Below, piece by piece: positions 1 through 9,369 of a stretch of DNA of 64,000 nt. Numbering within the stretch: the first letter of the stretch is position 1; each line of letters opens with the position of its first letter. Under the pieces are notes generated by a model, which was not told the origin of the DNA, ran no database searches, and saw nothing but the letters and a program-made list of their open reading frames with translations. Both the position numbers and the translations under genes were made by a program. The DNA comes from Lysobacterales bacterium (lineage in GTDB: Bacteria; Pseudomonadota; Gammaproteobacteria; Xanthomonadales; Rhodanobacteraceae). The stretch lies in NCBI GenBank assembly GCA_016707485.1, contig JADJHN010000001.1, forward strand, positions 1,106,052 through 1,170,051, written 5' to 3'.

Positions 1-1
1 C

Positions 2-46
2 GACGAAATCAACCGTCATCGCCGGCCCGGCGCGAATCCTGCCTGA
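2..46 (+). CDS. C-terminal end of a protein, probably prepilin peptidase PilD (partial)
   Basis: An open frame enters from the left edge and stops with TGA one base before the coaE start codon. The last 14 residues begin DEINRHRR, which resembles the end of PilD proteins (a GDxI-R pattern after the last membrane helix). In many gammaproteobacteria pilD lies directly before coaE. PilD cleaves and methylates type IV pilins and type II pseudopilins, which would fit the pil and gsp genes later in the window. Only the tail is visible, so the assignment rests mostly on context. Confidence 0.4.
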   Translation, partial: DEINRHRRPGANPA

Positions 47-47
47 C

Positions 48-641
48 ATGTTCATCGTCGCACTGACTGGCGGCATCGCCTCGGGGAAGACGGCCGTCGA
101 GCACTGCTTTGCGCGACGCGGCATCGAGATCCGCGATGCGGATCGTGTCGCCCGCGACGTGGTTGCGCCCGATAGCGAAGGACTTCGGCAAGTCATCGCG
201 ACGTTTGGCAACGAGGTGCTCGCCGCCGACGGCAGCCTCGATCGAAGGCTCATGCGCGAACGTGTCTTCGCCGATCCCGAGGCCCGGCGCCAACTGGAAC
301 GCATCATCCATCCGCGCGTGCGCGACGCCTTGCGCCAATCGGCACAGGAGATGCGCAGCGCCTACGGATTGCTGGTCATTCCGTTGCTGGTCGAGTCGGG
401 CGACTACGCCTGGGTCGATCGCGTGCTGGTCGTTGATGTGCCGCGCAGCGTGCAGATCAGTCGACTGCTGAATCGCGACGGCATTACGCGCGAACTTGCC
501 GAATCCATGGTCAATGCGCAAGCCAGTCGCGAACAACGCCTGGCCATCGCCGACGACGTGATCGACAACACTGCCGACCTCGCAGCACTCGATAGCGCCG
601 TCGAAACCCTGCATCGGCGTTATCTGCAATTGGCCGCCTGA
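48..641 (+). CDS. coaE: Dephospho-CoA kinase
   Basis: Cytosolic enzyme that phosphorylates the 3'-hydroxyl of dephospho-CoA, the last step of coenzyme A synthesis. The 197-residue protein has the usual family length. It opens with the P-loop GGIASGKT (about residues 8-15), followed by the family's RDADRVARDVV segment that lines the substrate pocket and an arginine-rich lid region. The ATG is one base after the stop of the upstream frame, so the gene is probably translationally coupled to a pilD-like gene. Nothing looks damaged. Confidence 0.95.
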   Translation: MFIVALTGGIASGKTAVEHCFARRGIEIRDADRVARDVVAPDSEGLRQVIATFGNEVLAADGSLDRRLMRERVFADPEARRQLERIIHPRVRDALRQSAQEMRSAYGLLVIPLLVESGDYAWVDRVLVVDVPRSVQISRLLNRDGITRELAESMVNAQASREQRLAIADDVIDNTADLAALDSAVETLHRRYLQLAA

Positions 642-791
642 GCCACCAGGCAACGGCGTGCGTCGGGCGCGCATTTCGAACATCCATTGCAAGGTGACGT
701 TCAGCATACGGCGATATGATCCTGCGCTGTGCGTGGTTGCGCGACGTGCGCGGTGGTATCGCCTCGCTGCCGTGGGGATCAGGAGTCTTGC

Positions 792-2081
792 ATGAACAAG
801 CGCGTGGGCCGTTCAAGGCTCATGATGATCATCATCTCGGTCGTCGCAACGAGTCTGGCGGCAGTCGTTGCGGCAAACTTTTCGACTCCCGAGAAAAGAG
901 TCGAGCGCAAGATCGAACATCGCTATTCGATTGCCGATGCGCAATTCCAGCGGGAAATGTCGGTCCTGCTCGGGCCGTCGATCGTGCAGGGCAATACCGT
1001 GGTGGCCTTGCAGAACGGCGTCGAGATCTTCCCGGCCATGCTCGCCGCCGTGCGCAGCGCGCGGCACACGATCACGTTCGAGACCTACATCTACTGGTCC
1101 GGCGAGATCGGCGAGAAGTTTTCGCAGGCACTTTCCGAGCGCGCCCGTGCCGGCGTGAGCGTGCATGTCACCATCGACTGGGTCGGCAGCATGAAGATGG
1201 ACTCCCAGTTGCTTGAATCGATGGAACAGGCGGGCGTGCAACTGCATCGCTATCGTCCGTTGCACTGGTACAACATGGGCGCGATGAACAACCGGACCCA
1301 CCGCAAGTTGCTCATCATTGACGGCACGGTCGGTTTCACCGGTGGCGTCGGCATCGCCGATCAGTGGCAAGGCAAAGGAAACGATCCGGAGCATTGGCGC
1401 GACTCGCATTTCCGCATCGAGGGTCCGGTCGTCTCGCAGTTTCAATCCGCATTCAATGACAACTGGATCAAGCAGACCGGCGACATCCTCAATGGGGATA
1501 GGTATTTCCCCTCGATACCTGCGCACGGAGCCATGGCGGCGCAACTTTTCATCGCCTCGCCGGCCGGCGGCAGCGAAAGCATGGCACTGATGTACCTCAT
1601 GGCGATAGCCGCAGCCGACCACTCGATCGACCTGGCCGCGTCGTATTTCGTGCCGGATCAGCTCGCGCTCGACGCCTTGCTCGCTGCGCGCAAGCGTGGC
1701 GTGCGCATCCGCATCCTGCTCCCCGGCGAGCACATCGATTCGGACGTCGTTCGATTGCGCTCGCGGGCTTTGTGGGGTGATCTGCTGCGCGCCGGCGTCG
1801 AGATCCATGAATACGTCCCGACGATGATGCACACGAAGATGCTTGTGATCGACCAGTTGCTCGTTTCAGTCGGATCGACGAACTTCGACGAACGCTCGTT
1901 CCGCTTGAACGATGAGGCGAGCTTGAACATTTACGACGCGGCTTTCGCCCGCGACATGACCGAGGTGTTCGAACGCGACCTGCGGGACGCACGCCCATAT
2001 ACGTACGAAATGTGGGTCGATCGGCCGTTGACCGAGCGCCTCGGCGAATGGATCACGCGACCGATCGCGTCGCAGCTGTGA
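792..2081 (+). CDS. Cardiolipin synthase-like phospholipase D family protein
   Basis: Membrane enzyme of the phospholipase D superfamily, most likely joining two phosphatidylglycerols, or phosphatidylglycerol with another phospholipid, into cardiolipin. The 429-residue protein has one N-terminal membrane helix (about residues 9-30) and two HKD catalytic motifs: THRKLLIIDG with a following GGVGIAD, and HTKMLVIDQ with GSTNFDERS. I chose the ATG at 792 because GGAG lies 7 bases upstream and the hydrophobic anchor then sits at the N-terminus; an upstream ATG at 729 would add a non-conserved stretch. A TATGAT box at 715-720 is a possible -10 element. The exact lipid product cannot be told from sequence. 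Confidence 0.85.
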   Translation: MNKRVGRSRLMMIIISVVATSLAAVVAANFSTPEKRVERKIEHRYSIADAQFQREMSVLLGPSIVQGNTVVALQNGVEIFPAMLAAVRSARHTITFETYIYWSGEIGEKFSQALSERARAGVSVHVTIDWVGSMKMDSQLLESMEQAGVQLHRYRPLHWYNMGAMNNRTHRKLLIIDGTVGFTGGVGIADQWQGKGNDPEHWRDSHFRIEGPVVSQFQSAFNDNWIKQTGDILNGDRYFPSIPAHGAMAAQLFIASPAGGSESMALMYLMAIAAADHSIDLAASYFVPDQLALDALLAARKRGVRIRILLPGEHIDSDVVRLRSRALWGDLLRAGVEIHEYVPTMMHTKMLVIDQLLVSVGSTNFDERSFRLNDEASLNIYDAAFARDMTEVFERDLRDARPYTYEMWVDRPLTERLGEWITRPIASQL

Positions 2082-2267
2082 CATCCACGCGAGACGCCGA
2101 TACCCGGCGGACTCGACAAGCCAATCCGGCCCCTGCCTGGCCCCCGTAGTGGTCAATCCCCGCCGCGCTGCGGGCTGATTCATGACAGAGCGACCTGTGG
2201 CGATCGTGGCTCCGCGTCGTTCTTTCTCAAAATCAAGGCCGCCTCCCCCGACAAGGCGCGATGAACC

Positions 2268-2300
2268 ATAAAAAAACCCCGGGACTTGCGCCCCGGGGTT
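2268..2300 (-). terminator. Intrinsic terminator of the first surface-protein gene
   Basis: A 9-bp perfect GC-rich stem (2275-2283 with 2292-2300, loop of 8) is followed on the minus strand by a run of seven T. It lies 22 bases after the stop of the gene ending at 2322. Confidence 0.85.
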
Positions 2301-2321
2301 CTGGAACGCGCCTCGACGCGA

Positions 2322-5300
2322 TCAGACGTAGCGGCGCGTCGCCATGGCCGCGGTCAGGCCAAGCAGCATGAGCAGCAGCAGGCTGCTCCAGGGCGACAGG
2401 ACATCCAGCTCGACGGTATCGACCAGCCCGGCCAGACCTTCTCCGCTCAACGTCGCCGTCGCGGTGCCGACATCCGATGTGATGGTGATGACCTGGCTGA
2501 ACATGCCGGCTGCGGTCGGGGTGAAGCTGTAAAGCACCGTGCAGTTGGCACCGGCCGCGAGCGCGAAAGGAACTGCGCCGCAGGTGCCGCCGGCGACTTC
2601 GGCAAATGGAGCGGCCGCCGGAGTGATGGCGGTAACCTGCAGCGGGCCGCCGCCGGTATTGAGGATGGTCAAGGCGAGCTGACTGCTGGTGCCGACCAGT
2701 TGCCCACCGAAATCGATCGTCGCCGAGAGGACGCCGATGACGCCGACGACGCCGGTACCACTCAGCGCAATCGCGCCATTGCCGGCATTCGAGGTCACCG
2801 TCAGGTTCTGGCTGGCGGGCCCGCTGGCGGTTGGACTGAACATGTAGTCCAGGGTGCACGAAGCACCTGCCGCGAGCGCGAACGGAACCGCGCCGCAACT
2901 GCCGCCGCTCGAGGCGAATGGTGCGGTGGCAGCGGTGATCGCAGTGACCTGCAGCGGGCTGCCACCGGTGTTGCTCAGGGTGACCGTCTGCGCCGCACTG
3001 CTGCTGCCGACGGCAATCGAACCGAAGTTGATGCTGGTCGGACTGACGGCGAGTGCTCCGGGCAGAAGCACGCTATCGGTATCGGTTGCCGAATTGTTGG
3101 CAGGATTCGTGTCGGTCACACCGGCAGCGGCGGCCACCGTCGCCGTATTGGCAATGCTGCCCGACGCCGCGGCCGACACCGTGCAGTTGGCCGTGTGCGT
3201 CGTCGAACCGCCGGCGGGCAGGTTGACCGTGTCGTTGATGTTGCCGGAACCTGCGGCCGTACAGGTGCCGCCGCCGGCCCCGGCGCAAGTCCAGGTGCAG
3301 GTCAGCGTGGCCGGGAAAGTATCGGCGACCGTCGAGGCGGGCGCGATGCTCGGCCCCGCATTACTCGCGGTGATCGTGTAAACCGTCGAGCCGCCGGCAA
3401 CCACCGAGGCCACGCCATCGGTCTTGGTGATGGACAAATCGACTTGCGGCGTCAGCGTGTCGGTGTCGGTTGCCGAATTGTTTCCCGGAGTTGGATCGGT
3501 CACGCTGCCGGTGATCGTCGCCGTGTTGCTCAGCGTTCCGGTCGCTGCTGCGGAAATCGCGCAACTGGCCGTGTAGGTGACGCTGGCGCCTGCGGGCAAA
3601 TTGACCGCATCGCTGATATTGCCCGAACCCGCCGCCGTGCACGTGCCGCCACCCGCACCGACGCAGGTCCAGGTACAGGTCTCGCTGGCCGGGAAGGTAT
3701 CGGCAATGGTCGAGCCGGGCGCATTGCTCGGCCCGGCATTGCTGCCGGTGATCGTGTAGGTGACGCTGCCGCCGGGAACTGCGGTGGTGACGCCGTCGGT
3801 CTTGGTGATCGCGAGATCGGCCTGCGGCGTCAGCACGTCGGAATCGGTCGCACTGTTGTTCACCGGATTCGGGTCGGCAATCGCGCTGTTGATCGTCGCC
3901 GTGTTGGTCAAGGTTCCGCTCGCGGCGGCCGAGATGGCACAACTGGCGGTATAGGTCACGCTGCCGCCCGAAGGTAGATTCACCGCATCATTGATATTGC
4001 CCGAACCCGCCGCCGTGCACGTTCCGCCCCCCGCACCGACGCAGGTCCAGGTGCAGGTTTCGCTGGCCGGGAAGGTATCGGCAATGGTTGCGCCAGTGAC
4101 CGCATCCGGCCCGGCATTGCTGCCGGTGATCGTGTAGGTGACGCTGCCGCCGGGAACTGCGCTGGTCACGCCATCGGTCTTGGTGATGGCGAGGTCGGCG
4201 CTGAGCGCCCGGCATCCCGTTACCGAGACATCATCGATCGCCAGTCCCTGGAAATTGACCGTGGTGTCGCTGTCGACATGGAAGCGCAGTTCGCTGTTCA
4301 GCCCGGCGAGACTGTCGGCGCGGCGAGACATTTGCGCCCAGCCGGCGCTGGCGCCAATGTTGGTCGCTGGATTTCCGGCTGCGTTGGTCATGGTCGCATC
4401 GAGAAACTCGAACAAGCGCACCGGCGTGGCACCACCGGCCTGCTGGAAATCGACAAACAGATGATCGAAGTTCGCACTTTCCATCTGGTAGCGCTGCGCC
4501 CAGTTGACGACGATCGGTGCCACGAGCCCGCTCAGATCGATATTCGGTGACAACAGATCCTGGCTGCTTGATACGTTGTAGGTGTTGTCGAGATCGGTTT
4601 TCCAGCAATTGGTTCCGCTGTTGCAGGTGGTGAACGCGGCGAGCGGGTTGGCCGTTGTCGTTGCCGGCGATGCGGGCAATCCGAGTTCCCATTCGTCGGC
4701 TGTCCCGCCATGCGTGAAGCCTGCCGCACCGGACTCGAAATCGGTCGAATAGACAGTCGTGGACGCGGTTCCCGGCGGGCAGGTTGGCGGTGGCGGTGCT
4801 TCGCAAATGCGCAGACTCCAGGATGTCAACGTGCCGCCATTCGCGCCGGCCGTATCGTCGCGCAGGTCGAGCGTCCAGGTGCCGCCCGCGTCTTCGCCAT
4901 CGAACCAGGCAAGCCGATAGGCGAGTTCTGGCTTGTACTGCACGCCGCTCAATACGGTAAACGACGGCGGAATGCCCGCCTCGTCATCGAAGACGACATT
5001 CATCTGGGCCTGGCCACCCGTTGCGCTCGCGCCGATGTCGGTAAACAGGCCGTTGTCATTGCCGGCCGGCGAGCGCAGGTGGGCATCGATATCCCCCATC
5101 AGGGCATGGTTGAGGACGATATCGACATCAACATCGGCAATGCGCGGATTGCCAGGCACCGTGATGACCGAGCTGACCAGACCCGTTCCCGGGCCGATGG
5201 TCTTGGGCACATCGGTGCTGGTGTACGTGGTGCAGTTGACGCCCTCATTGGTCGCCGGATGCACGCTGACGCTGAGCGTATAAGTCGCCGTGGGCCCGCC

Positions 5301-6425
5301 GACAGCGGCGGAGGCGGAATCGACGAAGGCGAAATAGGTGCCCGCCGTCTTGACCGTCATGAACAGGGCTTCGGAGGGAATATTCGGATTCGGCGACACG
5401 TCGCCTGTGCCGGCATCGTCGACAACCAGGATCTGGTTGGCCGCATCGCCGAACAGGGCAATCCCGAGACGACCATTCCAGACCACGCCATCGCGTTCCG
5501 GATCGGTGTCGAGCGACAGGTAAACAGTGTCCCCGGCGTTGAGGCTGAAACTGTACCAGTCCTGCTCGGTCGCCGCGGCGGGATTGCGCGTGCCGCTGAC
5601 CCAGCCATTGGCCGGCAATACATTGGCGGTGGCCGGCGTATCGTTGGATTCCACTTCCGGCGTTGGCGCGCCACTCTGCAGCCGGAAATGAAGTTCATAC
5701 GGCCTTTCGGAAGTCGTGCCGGCAGTGAAATCGTTGATCCGCAAGTAATAGGTGCCGGCCGCCGGAATCGTCGCGCCGGCAATGGACGATGACAGTGAGG
5801 CAAAGGAACCGTTGTCGTCGTCGAACTCGATGAGGGTGGTGCCGTCGGAAGCAAACAGGGACATCTGACTGTCGGTGCTGCTGCCAGCGGAGAAACTGGT
5901 CATCATTGCCGCGTAGACGCGATCGCCTGCAGCCGCCGTGAACGAGTAGAAATCCACATCGCCATTGGGAAACAGATTGCCGCGAACGACCTGGTTGGTT
6001 CCGGGAATCGGCGTGGCGGTCGCAAAGGTGCCGTTCGGCTCGACGTCGCCGAGATAACCCTGGCCGAGGGGCGCCTGGGGCGCATAGATCACGCCACCCG
6101 GGCTGAAGCTGGAGGGTTTGGGTTCGTTGCCTTGCCCCTTGATCTCGTCGCCGTTGACCGGCATGGCCAAGGCCAAAGGCGTTGCCGTTGAGGACTTGGG
6201 GTTCGACAGGTCGGCCAGAGTCAACCATTTCGGCCCGGCCGCAGTCTCCTGCCGTTTTTCCGCAGTTCCATTCACGCTCGCCAGCGCGTAGGCGGGAGAA
6301 TGCGAGGATGCATGCAGCAACCTGCCGGCCGCACTTGCGCTGCTGGCATCGGCCTGCCCGGCCGACAACAGCGTCACACACAAAGTGGCTGCGCTCAGTG
6401 CACAAGCCTGGAATCTGCAAAACAT
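2322..6425 (-). CDS. Large secreted multidomain surface protein (PPC, P-domain, three DUF11, choice-of-anchor D)
   Basis: A 1367-residue exported protein of unknown role. Seen in order: a signal peptide (about 1-27); two pre-peptidase C-terminal type domains (about 127-245 and 255-385, each starting with an E-x-N-x-T pattern); a proprotein-convertase P-domain (about 397-545); a jelly-roll-like stretch starting STDFESGAAGF (560-740); three DUF11 repeats of 126 residues starting ITKTDGV (741-1118); two choice-of-anchor D / Hydin-like repeats (1124-1330); and a C-terminal hydrophobic helix ending in RR. No protease domain is present although PPC and P-domains usually accompany one. The ATG has GGGGAG upstream. 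The neighbouring gene encodes a related protein. Binding, adhesion or an envelope-stalk role is inference. Confidence 0.85.
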   Translation of the reverse strand: MFCRFQACALSAATLCVTLLSAGQADASSASAAGRLLHASSHSPAYALASVNGTAEKRQETAAGPKWLTLADLSNPKSSTATPLALAMPVNGDEIKGQGNEPKPSSFSPGGVIYAPQAPLGQGYLGDVEPNGTFATATPIPGTNQVVRGNLFPNGDVDFYSFTAAAGDRVYAAMMTSFSAGSSTDSQMSLFASDGTTLIEFDDDNGSFASLSSSIAGATIPAAGTYYLRINDFTAGTTSERPYELHFRLQSGAPTPEVESNDTPATANVLPANGWVSGTRNPAAATEQDWYSFSLNAGDTVYLSLDTDPERDGVVWNGRLGIALFGDAANQILVVDDAGTGDVSPNPNIPSEALFMTVKTAGTYFAFVDSASAAVGGPTATYTLSVSVHPATNEGVNCTTYTSTDVPKTIGPGTGLVSSVITVPGNPRIADVDVDIVLNHALMGDIDAHLRSPAGNDNGLFTDIGASATGGQAQMNVVFDDEAGIPPSFTVLSGVQYKPELAYRLAWFDGEDAGGTWTLDLRDDTAGANGGTLTSWSLRICEAPPPPTCPPGTASTTVYSTDFESGAAGFTHGGTADEWELGLPASPATTTANPLAAFTTCNSGTNCWKTDLDNTYNVSSSQDLLSPNIDLSGLVAPIVVNWAQRYQMESANFDHLFVDFQQAGGATPVRLFEFLDATMTNAAGNPATNIGASAGWAQMSRRADSLAGLNSELRFHVDSDTTVNFQGLAIDDVSVTGCRALSADLAITKTDGVTSAVPGGSVTYTITGSNAGPDAVTGATIADTFPASETCTWTCVGAGGGTCTAAGSGNINDAVNLPSGGSVTYTASCAISAAASGTLTNTATINSAIADPNPVNNSATDSDVLTPQADLAITKTDGVTTAVPGGSVTYTITGSNAGPSNAPGSTIADTFPASETCTWTCVGAGGGTCTAAGSGNISDAVNLPAGASVTYTASCAISAAATGTLSNTATITGSVTDPTPGNNSATDTDTLTPQVDLSITKTDGVASVVAGGSTVYTITASNAGPSIAPASTVADTFPATLTCTWTCAGAGGGTCTAAGSGNINDTVNLPAGGSTTHTANCTVSAAASGSIANTATVAAAAGVTDTNPANNSATDTDSVLLPGALAVSPTSINFGSIAVGSSSAAQTVTLSNTGGSPLQVTAITAATAPFASSGGSCGAVPFALAAGASCTLDYMFSPTASGPASQNLTVTSNAGNGAIALSGTGVVGVIGVLSATIDFGGQLVGTSSQLALTILNTGGGPLQVTAITPAAAPFAEVAGGTCGAVPFALAAGANCTVLYSFTPTAAGMFSQVITITSDVGTATATLSGEGLAGLVDTVELDVLSPWSSLLLLMLLGLTAAMATRRYV
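3068..4201 (-). repeat. Three in-frame 378-bp DUF11 coding repeats
   Basis: Corresponding sites recur at an exact 378-bp spacing: the segment beginning TTGCCGGAAC at 3241 matches 3619 and again about 3997. Each unit encodes one 126-residue DUF11 domain. Near-identical stretches, for example around the TCTWTCVGAGGGTCTA segment, suggest recent duplication or gene conversion. Confidence 0.8.
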
Positions 6426-6565
6426 GTTCTTCTCCCCGATTTTCGACTACTTCGGCCCAGCGGCAAACCGCATCGGCCGGCCTTGTATCCAGCTGAATTC
6501 ACAAGCGCAGCGATCGATGAAGTAGCCGGAAAGCGGCGCAAATACCGGCAACTTCCATCAATCGC

Positions 6566-6600
6566 GGAAACAACGGCCAGGCATTATCGGTGCCTGGCCG
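6566..6600 (-). terminator. Intrinsic terminator of the second surface-protein gene
   Basis: A perfect 10-bp stem (CGGCCAGGCA, 6574-6583, with 6591-6600; 7-base loop) is followed on the minus strand by TTGTTTCC. It lies 25 bases after the stop at 6625, so the two surface-protein genes are probably separate transcripts. Confidence 0.7.
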
Positions 6601-6624
6601 GGAAATGCATGTTTCGAATCCTTG

Positions 6625-9243
6625 TCAGTGCTTGAAACTCCGCTCGCGACGGTATCCCACGGCGATCAGCCCGATCGCCAGCAGGAGCAACCCCAACGTG
6701 CCCAGCGTCGGAAGCTCGCGGGAAATAACGAAGCCGGTGGGATCGGCTGTGCCGGGCGCGACCGGCTCATCGGTCAACGTGCTGGCATCGTTGTCACCGC
6801 TGCCATCCGAATCGAAGTTGATGGTGCCCTGGTTGTTGATCACGCCAGAAGCCGAGCCTGCGACGGTAGCATCGATGGTTATGGTCACGCTGCCGCCTGC
6901 TGGGATAGCACCATTCCAGGTAACCGTGCCGCCGGCTCCGATGGCGGTACCCGATGAAGCGGTAACCGAATTGAAGCCGACCTGGGCCGGCAAGGTGTCG
7001 ACGAATTCATCACCCGGATTGTCGGCCTGCGGCCCCGGCCCGGCGTTGGTCAGCACGATGGTGTAGGTAATCGCACCGCCAGGAACCATGTTGCCGGAAA
7101 CCGTCTTGGTGCCGCTGACACCCGATCCGGCAATGACCGTGGTGTCATCGGTAGCCGAATTGTTGCCGGCATTCGGATCCGTCGCTCCGCCGGCCACGGC
7201 CACGGTCGCGGTATTGCTTATGACCGTGCCATTCGCAGTTGCCGCGGCAACCGTGCAGCTTGCCGTGTAGGTGACGCTGCCGGCACTCGGAAGGTTCACG
7301 AGGTCGTTGATGTTGCCGCTGCCGGCGGCCGTGCAGGTGCCGCCTGCACCCGCGCAAGTCCAAGTGCAGGTCAGCCCGGCCGGGAACGTGTCGGCAACCG
7401 TGCTGGCCAGGGCATCGCTGGGGCCGGTGTTGCTGGCGACAATCGTATAGGTCAGCACGTCGCCGGCAACAACCGAGGTCACGCCGTCGGTCTTGCTGAT
7501 GGCGAGATCCGCGGAGACGACGGTGGTGTCGGTATCCGTCGCACTGTTGTTGCCCGGTACCGGATCGGGAATGCCGACCGGAGCTGTGACGGTGGCGGTG
7601 TTGGCAATCACCGTACCTGCTGCAGTCGATGCGGGTATGGCACAGGTTGCCGTGTAGGTGATCGAGCCGCCGCTGGGCAGATTGACGATATCGTTGATGT
7701 TGCCCGCACCCGCCGCGCTGCAGGTGCCACCACCCGCGCCCGCACAGGTCCACGCGCATGCGGCCAACGGAGGCGGAAAGGCATCGGTCACGGTGCTTGC
7801 TGCGGCAGCGGTAGGCCCGGCATTGCTGGCAGTGATCGTGTAGATCACGGATTGACCGGCGGCAGGATTGGACACGCCATCGGTCTTGGTGATCGACAGG
7901 TCGGCCGAGGCGCAGGTGAAGGTATCGATATCCAGCGACCAACTGGCGAGATTGCCGCCGTCGCCGGCCACATCATCGGAAATCGTCAGCGTCCAGGTTC
8001 CATTCGGATCCTCGCCAATGAAGGCCGCCATGGCCTCCTCGGGCACCAGGGGCGATGCCAGAGTCAGGTTGACATAGGCATGGTCGGTAACCAGGCCGTT
8101 GTTGGTCGTGTAAGGAACCTGCCCGGCCGGATTCGCGCTGTCGTCCCAGACCGTGCCATTGAAGACATTGTCATTACCCGCACCGTTGTCCGAAGTCAGG
8201 GTCACCACGGTTCCCGCTGGGGATGTCAGGGTCACATCGAGATCGGCCGCAAAGGTGTGCTGGATGAAGGTGGTCGCATTCACGTCGAGGATGGCCGTAC
8301 CCGCGCCCGCGACAACGATCGTCGAGGTCACCACCCCGGGGCCGGTCGGAATGGCTACCGGAGTCGACTGGGTCTGCGTGGGAACGGTCGCCGTGATCGG
8401 CGCATTCGGCAGCGTGGTGACGTCAAGCGACCAGCCATTCAGGTTGCCGCCATCGCCGGCCGCATCATCGGAGAGGGTCAGGGTCCATGTACCGTTCGGA
8501 TCTTCGCCGATGAACGCACCCATGGCCTCTTCCGGCACCAGTGGGGTCGCCGTCGTCAGATTGACGTAGGCATGATCGGTCACCAGGCCGTTGTTGGTCG
8601 TGTAAGGAACCTGCCCGGCCGGATTCGCGCTATCGTCCCAGACCGTGCCGTTGAAGACATCGTCATTGCCGGCGCCATTGTCCGAAGTCAGGGTCACCAC
8701 GGTTCCCGCAGGCGAGGTCAGCGTGACATCGAGATCGCCCGCAAAGGTGTGTTGAATCTGGGTGGTCAGGTTCAGGTCCAGCAGATAGGGCGAAGCACCG
8801 GCGACAACGATGGTCGAGGTTACGACGCCAGGCCCGGTCGGAATGGCCACCGCAGTGGCGTTCTGGAAAGTGCTTGTCGTGGTATTGCAGCCGAGTGGCA
8901 GCGCCCCGTTCGGCTTGGGTGTCGAAGGCCGCACCTCGGAAGGTACGACCGCGTGAAGGATTTGCCCGGGATCGTCACCACCCATGGCCAGGGAAAGATC
9001 GAGATAGCGGTTTGCGGCGGTTTCATATTCGAGTGCCGCTGCGGAGCTTGCTGGAATCTGTGGCTTGAGGGCAGCCAATTGGCTGGTGAGGGCGAGCATT
9101 TCCTCGTAGGACGCCAGCTTGTCGACACTGGCCGCAGCGGATTGCATTCCGCCAAGTACGGTGATGAAAGCCACGATCAGCATCTGTTGCCAGAAAAAAC
9201 GCACACCGGCCTTGCCGTCGCGTTGCAGCTTGCTTGCAGTCAT
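6625..9243 (-). CDS. Secreted surface protein with two P-domains, DUF11 repeats and an LPTLG C-terminal sorting-like tail
   Basis: An 872-residue exported protein. From the chosen ATG (GGGGAA upstream) there is a signal peptide (about 14-36), then two near-identical P-domains (about 121-278 and 285-445), two canonical DUF11 domains (about 446-575 and 577-700), a third diverged DUF11-like domain (705-815), and a tail reading LPTLGTLGLLLLAIG followed by YRRER. That tail has the layout of IPTL/LPTL-CTERM sorting signals: a short motif, a membrane helix and an Arg-rich end. An ATG at 9306 would put 21 extra residues before the signal peptide and is less likely. The protein shares its domain set with the next gene downstream. 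A CRP-like palindrome lies 127 bases upstream. Function unknown. Confidence 0.85.
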   Translation of the reverse strand: MTASKLQRDGKAGVRFFWQQMLIVAFITVLGGMQSAAASVDKLASYEEMLALTSQLAALKPQIPASSAAALEYETAANRYLDLSLAMGGDDPGQILHAVVPSEVRPSTPKPNGALPLGCNTTTSTFQNATAVAIPTGPGVVTSTIVVAGASPYLLDLNLTTQIQHTFAGDLDVTLTSPAGTVVTLTSDNGAGNDDVFNGTVWDDSANPAGQVPYTTNNGLVTDHAYVNLTTATPLVPEEAMGAFIGEDPNGTWTLTLSDDAAGDGGNLNGWSLDVTTLPNAPITATVPTQTQSTPVAIPTGPGVVTSTIVVAGAGTAILDVNATTFIQHTFAADLDVTLTSPAGTVVTLTSDNGAGNDNVFNGTVWDDSANPAGQVPYTTNNGLVTDHAYVNLTLASPLVPEEAMAAFIGEDPNGTWTLTISDDVAGDGGNLASWSLDIDTFTCASADLSITKTDGVSNPAAGQSVIYTITASNAGPTAAAASTVTDAFPPPLAACAWTCAGAGGGTCSAAGAGNINDIVNLPSGGSITYTATCAIPASTAAGTVIANTATVTAPVGIPDPVPGNNSATDTDTTVVSADLAISKTDGVTSVVAGDVLTYTIVASNTGPSDALASTVADTFPAGLTCTWTCAGAGGTCTAAGSGNINDLVNLPSAGSVTYTASCTVAAATANGTVISNTATVAVAGGATDPNAGNNSATDDTTVIAGSGVSGTKTVSGNMVPGGAITYTIVLTNAGPGPQADNPGDEFVDTLPAQVGFNSVTASSGTAIGAGGTVTWNGAIPAGGSVTITIDATVAGSASGVINNQGTINFDSDGSGDNDASTLTDEPVAPGTADPTGFVISRELPTLGTLGLLLLAIGLIAVGYRRERSFKH
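7920..8880 (-). repeat. Tandem 492-bp P-domain coding repeat
   Basis: Two copies of the P-domain coding sequence lie 492 bp apart: the block at 8091 matches the block at 8583. Long stretches are identical, such as the roughly 50 bases around GTTGGTCGTGTAAGGAACC, pointing to a recent duplication. Confidence 0.85.
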
Positions 9244-9369
9244 GTCGTTCCCCGGTTGCTGAATCACGAGTTGCCCGAGGCGGCCTCTCCAATCACGCAG
9301 AGACACCCATCAAACGGGCCATACTTCGAAATTTCGCCCACCCGGCTCCCCGATGCCGAATCGCGATCC

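Noticed and set aside
2286..3977. 563-codon open frame on the plus strand
   Set aside because: It is the antisense of the DUF11 and anchor-D repeats; its Gly/Arg-rich composition is the typical shadow of a GC-rich repetitive gene.
3000..4300. Regular repeats that could suggest a CRISPR array
   Set aside because: The period is 378 bp, the units are coding and in frame, and there are no short repeats with unique spacers.
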